DNA of 5,600 nucleotides from Gemmatimonadaceae bacterium (GTDB taxonomy: Bacteria > Gemmatimonadota > Gemmatimonadetes > Gemmatimonadales > Gemmatimonadaceae). The translations under genes were made by a program, and so were the position numbers. The notes under the pieces are model-generated. The model did not search any database and had not been told where the DNA came from. It saw only the letters and a list, made by a program, of their open reading frames with translations. Where the stretch lies: NCBI GenBank assembly GCA_017881545.1, contig JADGQU010000187.1:1-5600 (forward strand), read 5' to 3'. Positions 1 through 5,362 of the stretch are shown piece after piece (position 1 is the first letter of the stretch; the number at the start of each line of letters is the position of its first letter).

Positions 1-642
1 AGCGACGACATCCGGTGGCAGCCGCTCTTGAAGAAGTCTTTATGGAAGGGAGACCGCGCCAACGCATTCGCGATCAAATCAAAGAACGGGCGTGTCACGC
101 ACTTACGGCTCAACATTTTTCCTGACGGCGGCGTCGCGCGTCTTCGCGTACACGGAGAAGTCGTGCCGGAAGAGAGTGTGTTCAAGCCGGGGCGCGAAGT
201 GGATCTCGCAGCTCTCCGGAACGGCGGCTTCGTCGTCTCGTGCAGCGACATGCATTACGGTAATCGGCAGAATCTCATTCTGCCCGGCCGTTCGACGCAC
301 ATGGGAGATGGCTGGGAGACGAAGCGCCGGCGAGGCCCCGGACACGATTGGGCGATCGTTCGTCTCGCGCGGCGTGGAGTGATCGAGCGCGTCGAGCTCG
401 ACACCGATCACTTCAAGGGCAACGCTCCGGGCAAATGCATGCTGGAGTACACTGACGCCGGCGCGTCGTTTAATGCGCGCACGGCGCGATGGAAATCGTT
501 GGTGCCGGAATCTTCGCTTGAAGCGCACCACCAGCATCGCTGGGACAAGCTGTCACCCAAAGCGGCGACGCATGTGCGGCTGAACATTTACCCCGACGGC
601 GGAGTCGCGCGGCTGCGGTTGTTCGGCCGCGTTGCCGGTTGA
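1..642 (+). CDS. alc: Allantoicase (allantoate amidinohydrolase), C-terminal part
   Basis: Allantoicase hydrolyses allantoate to (S)-ureidoglycolate and urea in the cytoplasm, a late step of purine-ring degradation. The frame is open from base 1, so the start and roughly the first third of a protein of usually 330-350 residues lie outside the window; 213 codons are present and end with TGA. Family signatures are THLRLNIFPDGGVARLRVHG at about codons 34-53, SDMHYGNRQNLILPGR at about 82-97, and GDGWETKRRRGPGHDW just after. The protein is built from two homologous jelly-roll halves. The first signature recurs near the C-terminus as THVRLNIYPDGGVARLRLFG, showing the second half. The TTG at 28 is an internal codon, not a start. 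The next gene begins within or just after the stop, and all three + strand genes here belong to one pathway. Identification is firm; only the 5' end is missing. Confidence 0.95.
   Translation, partial: SDDIRWQPLLKKSLWKGDRANAFAIKSKNGRVTHLRLNIFPDGGVARLRVHGEVVPEESVFKPGREVDLAALRNGGFVVSCSDMHYGNRQNLILPGRSTHMGDGWETKRRRGPGHDWAIVRLARRGVIERVELDTDHFKGNAPGKCMLEYTDAGASFNARTARWKSLVPESSLEAHHQHRWDKLSPKAATHVRLNIYPDGGVARLRLFGRVAG
100..621 (+). repeat. Internal repeat marking the two homologous halves of allantoicase
   Basis: Bases of about 100-150 and 571-621 are clearly related and encode the near-identical peptides HLRLNIFPDGGVARLRV and HVRLNIYPDGGVARLRL. This is the known duplicated architecture of allantoicase rather than a mobile or regulatory repeat. 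The two DNA copies differ mainly at third codon positions, as expected of an old, selected protein duplication. Confidence 0.75.
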
Positions 643-649
643 AGCGAGC

Positions 650-1168
650 GTGGAGCTAACCGTCGCCGAGCTGGACACGATGCCGGAGGCCGCGGCGAGC
701 AAACTGCTCTCCGACTGCTGCGGCGCATCCAAATGGGTGTCGGGGATGTTGGCGCGAAGGCCATTCAGATCGCGCGCAGTCGTTCTCTTGACCGCGGACA
801 GGATCTGGCGAGTACTGACCCCGAGCGATTGGCGGGAAGCATTCTCGCATCACCCGCGGATCGGCGAGCGGAAGACTGTAGTTCCGCTGAGCGAACGTGG
901 AAGCGCGTGGGCGGCGGGTGAACAGTCAGGAGTTGATCAGGCGCGTGACGATGTACGAGCGAATCTCGCAGCGGCGAACCTGGAGTATGAGCAGCGCTTC
1001 GGCTACACCTATATAGTATTCGCCACCGGTAAGAGTGCTGAGGAGATGCTCGCGCTTGCCCGCGAGCGGCTGCAGAATGATCCGGATGTCGAGCTGCGCG
1101 CCGCGGCGGAGGAGCAACGGAAGATCACGCGGTTGAGACTCGACAAACTGCTAGACAAGGGGAGGTAG
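650..1168 (+). CDS. uraD: OHCU decarboxylase (2-oxo-4-hydroxy-4-carboxy-5-ureidoimidazoline decarboxylase)
   Basis: UraD decarboxylates OHCU, the product of 5-hydroxyisourate hydrolase, to S-allantoin. I start at GTG 650 because the protein then opens VELTVAELDTMPEAA, matching the usual N-terminus of the family. This gives 172 residues, close to the normal length of about 165-175. An in-frame TTG at 632, overlapping the allantoicase stop, would add six residues but has no ribosome-binding site. Visible motifs are HPRIGE at residues 68-73, whose His is the family's catalytic base, EQSGV at 91-95 with the expected active-site Glu, and RFGYTYIVFATGKSAEEML at 116-134, which contributes substrate-binding residues. 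It is a stand-alone protein, not fused to uricase or UraH as in some bacteria. It sits 7 bases after the allantoicase stop and just before uraH, so it is probably co-transcribed with both. Confidence 0.93.
   Translation: MELTVAELDTMPEAAASKLLSDCCGASKWVSGMLARRPFRSRAVVLLTADRIWRVLTPSDWREAFSHHPRIGERKTVVPLSERGSAWAAGEQSGVDQARDDVRANLAAANLEYEQRFGYTYIVFATGKSAEEMLALARERLQNDPDVELRAAAEEQRKITRLRLDKLLDKGR
1157..1165 (+). promoter_or_regulatory. Strong Shine-Dalgarno site of uraH
   Basis: AAGGGGAGG lies inside the last codons of uraD, four bases before the GTG at 1170. It is the best ribosome-binding site in the left half of the window and decides the GTG start of uraH, although no ATG is available. Confidence 0.75.
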
Positions 1169-1169
1169 T

Positions 1170-1499
1170 GTGAGCACGCTCAGCACGCACGTGTTGGATA
1201 CGGCACTTGGCCGGCCGGCACAGGGGATTCGAGTCACGCTCGAGTGCGCGGACGACCTTGCAGGATCGGGAACGACCGACGCGGACGGACGGGTGCATGA
1301 GCTCCAGAAGAAGGATGTACCTCTGGGCGAAGGGAGCTACCGGTTGACGTTCTACGTTGCCGAGTACTTCTCGAAAGCCGGGCGTGAGACATTTTTCCCC
1401 GAGATCATAATCGCCTTCCGAATCAGCGGGAGTGCTGAGCACTATCATGTTCCACTGTTGCTCAGCCCGTTTGGGTACTCGACCTATCGCGGGAGCTGA
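1170..1499 (+). CDS. uraH: 5-hydroxyisourate hydrolase (transthyretin-like protein)
   Basis: UraH hydrolyses 5-hydroxyisourate, the uricase product, to OHCU, the substrate of the UraD encoded just upstream. The product is 109 residues, the usual size for a bacterial member. It starts with GTG after a strong ribosome-binding site, one base beyond the uraD stop. It has the N-terminal LSTHVLD (His7), TDADGR (Arg41), HYHVPLLLSP at 91-100 (His93) and the C-terminal tetrapeptide YRGS. The YRGS tail and these His and Arg positions separate true HIU hydrolases from vertebrate transthyretins, so activity is expected. Family members are tetramers with active sites at the dimer interface. No signal peptide is seen, so it should be cytoplasmic. 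Its last 38 bases overlap the end of the remnant on the opposite strand. Confidence 0.96.
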   Translation: MSTLSTHVLDTALGRPAQGIRVTLECADDLAGSGTTDADGRVHELQKKDVPLGEGSYRLTFYVAEYFSKAGRETFFPEIIIAFRISGSAEHYHVPLLLSPFGYSTYRGS

Positions 1500-1815
1500 C
1501 GCCTTCTATCGTCTTGAGCGCGTCATGGCGCGATATGCCAAGGGCGCCGCCTAGCACCGCTGGTTTCGATGCGTATAGATCCATCGCGCGGAGAGCGATG
1601 GCGCCGAGCTTGGGAACCGAGTCAGACTTGAAGAGCTGCGCACCGCCGTACACGGTATGTACCGGTTGGCGTCCGGGACTCTCACCCGGGTGCGCTTTCG
1701 CGAATGTCAGATTCGCCTCCCGGAGCGCCGCTGATGCCTCGGCGAGCGCAGACTGGTCGAGACTTGTATTCATCCGTTGCGGGGCTGTGGTCTTGCCTTC
1801 AGGGCGTGTGGTCAT
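1462..1815 (-). pseudogene. Truncated DUF6986-family protein (N-terminal remnant)
   Basis: The translated 117 residues contain HPGESPGRQPVHTVYGGAQL at about 42-61, followed by FKSD and KLGAIALRAMDLYASKPAVL. I recognise this as the N-terminal segment of DUF6986-type proteins, often annotated loosely as 'phosphoenolpyruvate kinase' and related to the citrate-lyase/aldolase fold. Members I recall are about 400-430 residues, and some sit in purine-catabolism clusters of actinobacteria. Here the frame stops at 1462 after a short, low-similarity tail, and the antisense of uraH does not continue the protein, so about three quarters is missing. The first ATG (1815) overlaps the stop of the upstream deaminase as ATGA; a second ATG at 1773 gives a more family-like N-terminus. 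Neither has a clear ribosome-binding site. Most likely this is a 3'-deleted gene; a functional short protein cannot be excluded. The family assignment comes from memory of its motifs. Confidence 0.6.
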
Positions 1816-2393
1816 CCGTTGTAGATCGTCCCGCCCTTGGCGCGGTACATCTGGAGCACCGCACGCGCCTCATCTCGCAGCACGTTGCGCACGATCCGGA
1901 TCCGTCGTTCCTCCAGGTAGCGGTACGATTCCGGGAAGACAGGCCCCTCGTCGAAGTCGAGTTGCGAAGCGTCCTCGCGCGTCGCTCCGTAAACCAGACG
2001 CTGCACTCCGCTCCAGAGCGTGGCGCCGAGGCACATGGCGCACGGCTCGCACGATGTGAACAGCTCGTGGGCAGGCAAGTTTGGAGCACTCAGCGTGAAG
2101 GAGCCGACCCGGGCCTGGGCCATCATGAAGGCCATCATCTCTCCGTGGAGCGTGCAATTGTGCAGGCGGACGACGCTGTTCATTCCCACAGCTACGAGCC
2201 GGCCCGAGGAAGATTCGAAGATCGCCGCGCCGAACGGACCTCCTGTTGCTCTCTCGACGTTCGTGCGCGCAACGGCGATCGCGAGCCGCATCCGTTCCTC
2301 ATCGGTAGGATAGGCATCATCCCAATCGACGACAGAGTTAACCCAGTCGGGGTACTCGACGTGGACAACGGGGTTGACTTGGTCTCGCTTCAT
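1812..2393 (-). CDS. Guanine-deaminase-like CDA-fold nucleobase/nucleoside deaminase
   Basis: This is a zinc-dependent deaminase of the cytidine-deaminase fold. Given the purine-degradation neighbours, guanine to xanthine plus ammonia is the most likely reaction. With ATG 2393 it has 193 residues: an N-terminal extension of about 33 residues, RMRLAIAVARTNVE, GGPFGAAIFE at 51-60, the zinc/catalytic motif LHGEMMA (His83, Glu85), and TSCEPCAMCLGA at 113-124 with zinc ligands Cys118 and Cys121. Bacillus-type GuaD is about 156 residues. The motif between His and Glu is odd: Gly replaces the usual Ala or Val. A TTG at 2444 would extend the protein by 17 Arg-rich residues; ATG 2393 is preferred, though neither has a good Shine-Dalgarno. 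The stop TGA overlaps the next ATG, so the DUF6986 remnant is translationally coupled. The substrate could also be another base or nucleoside (cytosine, guanosine, adenosine). Confidence 0.85.
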   Translation of the reverse strand: MKRDQVNPVVHVEYPDWVNSVVDWDDAYPTDEERMRLAIAVARTNVERATGGPFGAAIFESSSGRLVAVGMNSVVRLHNCTLHGEMMAFMMAQARVGSFTLSAPNLPAHELFTSCEPCAMCLGATLWSGVQRLVYGATREDASQLDFDEGPVFPESYRYLEERRIRIVRNVLRDEARAVLQMYRAKGGTIYNG

Positions 2394-2487
2394 TCGGGAA
2401 AACGTAGCGGCCAAGCGTCGGCGTGCGGAAGGCTGCAAAAGCAAGGTGTGCGGTCGCGACGGCTATCGCCGATATATATTGGATATA
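2394..2487. promoter_or_regulatory. Divergent intergenic region with AT-rich promoter-like patch
   Basis: This stretch separates the deaminase gene (leftward) from the TPP riboswitch and thiC (rightward), so it must hold promoters for both. The only AT-rich patch is 2471-2487, containing GATATATATT and a second GATATA. Read rightward, TATATT at 2475-2480 could be a -10 element, which would put the transcription start at about 2487, right at the edge of the aptamer. No good -35 box stands 16-18 bases upstream, so the assignment is tentative. For the leftward gene I see no convincing -10/-35 pair. Confidence 0.35.
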
Positions 2488-2588
2488 GACAGGGGTGCCG
2501 CGTAGGGTCCTGCTGCCAGGTCTGGTAGCGACGCGTGGCTGAGAAAGTCCCTCAGAACCTGATCCGGTTAGTACCGGCGTAGGGAGTC
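2488..2588 (+). ncRNA. TPP riboswitch (THI element) upstream of thiC
   Basis: The region shows the conserved TPP aptamer parts in order: AGGGGTGCC at 2491-2499, GGCTGAGAAA at 2537-2546, CCCT at 2549-2552, then CAGAACCTGATCCGGTTAGT and ACCGGCGTAGGGAG, ending at 2586. P1 is short (GAC 2488-2490 with GTC 2586-2588). P2 pairs AGGG with CCCT and GCC with GGC. P3 is extended, closed by GCGT 2500-2503 with ACGC 2531-2534. P5 pairs CCGG 2564-2567 with CCGG 2574-2577 around a TTAGTA loop. The thiC ATG follows only 5 bases after P1, with no room for a terminator hairpin. GGGAG at 2582-2586 is both aptamer sequence and the only plausible Shine-Dalgarno, so ligand binding should block ribosome entry directly. 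Repression of thiC by TPP is the established role of this class. Confidence 0.95.
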
Positions 2589-2593
2589 CAACG

Positions 2594-4018
2594 ATGGAAG
2601 CACACACACAGATGCGCTACGCGCGTCGCGGGGATATCACCGGCGCGATGCGCTTCGTGGCCGAGCGTGAGGAGCTTGCACCGGAATTGGTGCGTGACGA
2701 GATCGCCATCGGCCGGCTCATCATCCCCGCCAACGTACACCACCTCGCGGGCGCGCTGGAACCCATGGCGATCGGCAAGGTCGCGCGGGTGAAGATCAAC
2801 GCCAACATTGGCAACTCTCAGGTTTCGTCCGATGTGAATGGCGAGATCGAGAAGCTCCAGATCGCGGTCAAGTATGGCGCCGACACGGTCATGGATCTTT
2901 CCACCGGCGGCAACATCGATGGAATCCGCCGCGCGATCATCGCCGCGTCGCCCGTTCCGATCGGAACGGTCCCGATATACCAGGCGGTGCAGGGCGGCCC
3001 CGACGGCAAGTGGGACAAGCAGCTCGAGGAGCTTACCGCCAACGACCTGCTCGACATGATCGAGCACCAGGCGAAGCAGGGCGTCGACTACATGACGCTC
3101 CACGCCGGAATCCTGATCGAGCATCTCCCGCTCGTGCACGGCCGCATCACCGGCATCGTGAGCCGCGGGGGATCTCTCCACGCGGTGTGGATGATGGCGC
3201 ACCGCAAGCAGAATCCGCTCTACGAGAGATTCGACGATGTGCTCGACATCCTGCGACAGTACGACGTGACCGTCTCGCTCGGCGACAGCTTGCGGCCGGG
3301 ATGCATCGCCGACGCCAGCGACCGCGCGCAGTTCGCGGAGCTCGACACGCTCGGCGAGCTCACCCGGCGCGCGTGGAAGCGCGATGTGCAGGTGATGGTG
3401 GAAGGTCCCGGGCACATTCCGATGGATCAGATCGAGATGAACGTCCGCCGCATGAAGGAGGTCTGTAGCGAGGCACCGTTCTACACGCTCGGCCCGCTCG
3501 TTACCGACATCTCGCCCGGCTATGACCACATCTCGAGCGCTATCGGCGCGGCGATGATCGGCTGGTTTGGATCCGACATGCTCTGCTACGTCACGCCCAA
3601 GGAGCACCTCGGCCTTCCCAACGCGGAAGATGTGAGGCAAGGAGTTATTGCGTATAAGATCGCCGCGCATTCCGCCGACGTTGCGCGCGGCAGAAAGGGT
3701 TCGCGCGATCGCGACGATGCGCTATCACGCGCGCGCTACGCTTTCGACTGGAAGGAGCAGTTCCGCTTGAGTCTGGACCCGGAGCGCGCGCAGGAATACC
3801 ACGACGAGACTCTGCCGGCCGAGTACTTCAAGAGCGCCGAGTTCTGCGGGATGTGCGGGCCGAAGTTCTGTTCCATGCATCACTCGAGAACGATCGAGGA
3901 AGGAATCGCGCAGCTGGCGCGCGAGCTCGAGGAGCGGGAAGGGCGAGCCGGCGCGATTGGCAGCGGCGATGGGAAGGCGCTCGAGAACCAGCAACCAGCC
4001 GGTGTTGCTGCGAGCTGA
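2594..4018 (+). CDS. thiC: Phosphomethylpyrimidine synthase ThiC
   Basis: ThiC is a radical-SAM enzyme that rearranges 5-aminoimidazole ribotide into HMP phosphate, the pyrimidine precursor of thiamine. The 474-residue product is the short form, lacking the long N-terminal extension of enterobacterial ThiC (about 630 residues). Landmarks are MRYARRGDITGAM near the start, RVKINANIGNS at 65-75, the VMDLSTGGNID segment at about 99-109, GTVPIYQA at 124-131, SLGDSLRPGCIAD at 228-240, VEGPGHIPMDQI at 269-280, and the C-terminal 4Fe-4S motif CGMCGPKFC with Cys418, Cys421 and Cys426. That C-terminal CX2CX4C cluster is typical of ThiC rather than of classical radical-SAM proteins. ATG 2594 is chosen because GGGAG in the riboswitch lies 7 bases upstream. 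The last 48 residues after the cluster are charged and low-complexity. The end overlaps the next gene by about 50 bases. Confidence 0.98.
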   Translation: MEAHTQMRYARRGDITGAMRFVAEREELAPELVRDEIAIGRLIIPANVHHLAGALEPMAIGKVARVKINANIGNSQVSSDVNGEIEKLQIAVKYGADTVMDLSTGGNIDGIRRAIIAASPVPIGTVPIYQAVQGGPDGKWDKQLEELTANDLLDMIEHQAKQGVDYMTLHAGILIEHLPLVHGRITGIVSRGGSLHAVWMMAHRKQNPLYERFDDVLDILRQYDVTVSLGDSLRPGCIADASDRAQFAELDTLGELTRRAWKRDVQVMVEGPGHIPMDQIEMNVRRMKEVCSEAPFYTLGPLVTDISPGYDHISSAIGAAMIGWFGSDMLCYVTPKEHLGLPNAEDVRQGVIAYKIAAHSADVARGRKGSRDRDDALSRARYAFDWKEQFRLSLDPERAQEYHDETLPAEYFKSAEFCGMCGPKFCSMHHSRTIEEGIAQLARELEEREGRAGAIGSGDGKALENQQPAGVAAS

Positions 4019-4619
4019 GCTGCTGTGCGCGGTCGTCATTGCCGCGGGCTGCGTTAAGCTCCGCGCTCCGAATGAAGCGACGACGACACGCATGCCGCCG
4101 GTCGTGGTGACGAGGCCGGATGGAGATGTCAGGCCCGACCTGCGCCCGATGCTCGCGTCGGACTCGGCGTATTTTAGGGCGCATCCGCTGATGGTGCCGG
4201 TCGAGGGCGTCTCGCCTTCGTCGCTTACCGACACCTACCACGAGGCGCGTTCCGGCGGCCGCATCCATATGGCCACCGACATTCTGGCGATGCGCGGAAC
4301 CCCCGTGCTCGCCGCCGCGCCGGGCCGCATCATCAAGCTGGCAAATGGTGGCGCGGGCGGAATCACGATTTACGTCGCGGACGCGAGCGGACGCTACGTA
4401 GAGTACTATGCGCACCTCACTGGCTACGCGCCGAACGTGAAGGAGGGACTTCAGGTGGAGGAGGGCGACGTGATCGCCTTCGTCGGCACGACGGGCAACG
4501 CACCGGCCAACACGCCGCACTTGCATTTTCAGGTGATGCGGAGCGACGCCAACTACTGGAACGGCACCCCGATCGACGTGCGCCTATTCATGACCAAGCA
4601 AGGCAGGATGAGGAATTGA
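3969..4619 (+). CDS. M23-family (LytM-like) metallopeptidase, predicted lipoprotein
   Basis: M23 peptidases are zinc endopeptidases that usually cut peptidoglycan cross-links; some degenerate ones only activate amidases. From ATG 3969 the protein has 216 residues. It begins with basic MGRRSR, then a hydrophobic stretch LLCAVVIAAGC that reads as a signal peptide with lipobox ending at Cys28, so it is likely membrane-anchored outside the cytoplasm. The peptidase domain covers about 90-205. It includes HMATD (His100, Asp104, zinc ligands), GTPVLAAAPGRI, YYAHL (His148), GDVIAFVGTTGNA and HLHF (His184, His186). All expected zinc and catalytic residues are present, so it should be active. The start lies inside the thiC 3' end without a clear ribosome-binding site; GTG 4002 is an alternative that would still keep the lipobox. 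Nothing ties it functionally to thiamine synthesis. Confidence 0.9.
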   Translation: MGRRSRTSNQPVLLRAELLCAVVIAAGCVKLRAPNEATTTRMPPVVVTRPDGDVRPDLRPMLASDSAYFRAHPLMVPVEGVSPSSLTDTYHEARSGGRIHMATDILAMRGTPVLAAAPGRIIKLANGGAGGITIYVADASGRYVEYYAHLTGYAPNVKEGLQVEEGDVIAFVGTTGNAPANTPHLHFQVMRSDANYWNGTPIDVRLFMTKQGRMRN

Positions 4620-4921
4620 CAGGCAAAGAGCGCGCAGAACTTCGTTCCGAGGCACATCATCTCAATCCGACGGTGCACGTCGGGCAGCATGGGCTTACGC
4701 CATCGCTAGTCGGGGCGCTCGACGACGCCTTGCGCACGCGTGAGCTGGTGAAGGTGAAGCTCGGGAACAAGGACGACGTGAAGCCGAAAGATTTCGCGGG
4801 TTCGCTGGCGACTGCGACCAACTCGGAAGTAGTGCAGGTGATCGGCCGCACGGCTACGCTCTTTCGTGAGAATCCCGATCTGGACAAGAAACGGGGCGAC
4901 ATTCCGCCGTGGCGTCGGTAG
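4616..4921 (+). CDS. yhbY: YhbY/CRM-domain RNA-binding protein
   Basis: YhbY-like proteins consist of a single CRM domain and associate with pre-50S ribosomal particles, aiding large-subunit assembly. The 101-residue length is the usual size. The fold's signatures are SEAHHLNPTVHVGQHG at 11-26, including the GQHG form of the GxxG RNA-binding loop, then LTPSLVGALDDALRTRELVK and VKLG. Near the end is EVVQVIGRTATLFREN, the conserved final strand-turn. It starts with TTG overlapping the stop of the M23 gene (TTGA), with AGGA at 4605-4608 seven bases upstream as the ribosome-binding site, so translation is probably coupled. The C-terminal tail after residue 88 is charged. The gene belongs to the same packed + strand series as thiC. 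Confidence 0.92.
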   Translation: MTGKERAELRSEAHHLNPTVHVGQHGLTPSLVGALDDALRTRELVKVKLGNKDDVKPKDFAGSLATATNSEVVQVIGRTATLFRENPDLDKKRGDIPPWRR

Positions 4922-4950
4922 TTTGGCAGTGAATCATCAACGGAGCTGAC

Positions 4951-5259
4951 ATGGGCGCAGCCGCGGTCGCCGCGATAATGAGAAGACGGGAGCGGGAGGT
5001 CGTGGACGATTTCCGCGCGGCCGGCGCCACTTCGCGCGAGACGGCGCAGTCGTACACGGCGATCGGTCTCGGGCAATCGCTTGGGCTCAAGCGGCTGCGC
5101 GAACGCGCCGTCATTCGCGAGGCGGCGCCCGGAACCTACTATCTCGATGAAGAAGTCTGGGTGGCGGTGCGGCGGACGCGGCGGCGGATCGCGACGGTCT
5201 TTCTCGTGATTCTCGTCATCTTTCTGCTCGGCGCCCTTCTGGGGACCGTCAAGTGGTGA
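4951..5259 (+). CDS. Small protein with one C-terminal membrane helix, possible winged-helix-like N-domain
   Basis: I do not recognise a named family. ATG 4951 has GGAG at 4942-4945, five bases upstream, giving 102 residues; an internal ATG at 4978 is less likely. The N-terminal 75 residues are soluble and charged. Residues 22-66 (ending LRERAVIREAAPGTYYLDEE) resemble the recognition helix and wing of a winged-helix domain, a weak pattern-based guess. Residues about 73-79 are very basic (VRRTRRR), followed by the strongly hydrophobic IATVFLVILVIFLLGALLGT and then only four residues. By the positive-inside rule the N-domain should face the cytoplasm, making this a tail-anchored protein. It lies 29 bases after yhbY on the same strand and is probably in the same transcript. 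Its function is unknown. Confidence 0.75.
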   Translation: MGAAAVAAIMRRREREVVDDFRAAGATSRETAQSYTAIGLGQSLGLKRLRERAVIREAAPGTYYLDEEVWVAVRRTRRRIATVFLVILVIFLLGALLGTVKW

Positions 5260-5361
5260 GACGTGCGGTTGCTATTCAATCGGGTAGGTCTATTTTTCGG
5301 CAAGGAATCATCTTCGGCGCCGCTTACCACGCTGGCGTCGCCGCGGCCCTACTGGGGACCG
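5233..5361 (+). repeat. Short direct repeat, 16 bases with one mismatch
   Basis: GCCCTTCTGGGGACCG at 5233-5248, encoding the end of the small protein's membrane helix, recurs as GCCCTACTGGGGACCG at 5346-5361. The second copy supplies the Shine-Dalgarno GGGGA of the ferredoxin gene. A shorter shared TCATCTT precedes each copy (about 5216 and 5308). It may be a trace of a local duplication or chance in GC-rich DNA. Confidence 0.4.
5269..5296 (+). promoter_or_regulatory. Possible promoter for the ferredoxin gene
   Basis: The 103-base gap before the ferredoxin contains TTGCTA at 5269-5274 and TATTTT at 5291-5296, separated by 16 bases. These resemble housekeeping -35 and -10 boxes in an otherwise GC-rich region. 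Transcription would start near 5303, about 60 bases before the ATG. This would make the ferredoxin an independent unit, but read-through from upstream is equally possible because no terminator hairpin is evident. Confidence 0.35.
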
Positions 5362-5362
5362 A

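Noticed and set aside
632..649. TTG at 632 as the start of uraD
   Set aside because: No Shine-Dalgarno precedes it, and the GTG at 650 gives an N-terminus that fits the family better. The TTG remains possible as a coupled start.
1704..2528. Long + strand open frame (274 codons) opposite the deaminase and running into the riboswitch
   Set aside because: It is antisense to a deaminase with intact zinc motifs and ends inside the TPP aptamer; its translation shows no recognisable domain.
2500..2534. Hairpin around CCTGCTGCCAGG as an intrinsic terminator
   Set aside because: It lies in the variable P3 arm of the TPP aptamer and has no following U-run.
2552..3670. Long open frame (372 codons) on the - strand opposite thiC
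   Set aside because: It is the complement of thiC, whose + strand product is unmistakable. The translation is His/Arg/Asp-Val rich without domains, as expected for antisense frames in GC-rich DNA.
3828..4526. 232-codon - strand frame opposite the M23 peptidase gene
   Set aside because: The + strand frame has a lipobox and all M23 residues; the - strand translation is Arg/His-rich shadow sequence.
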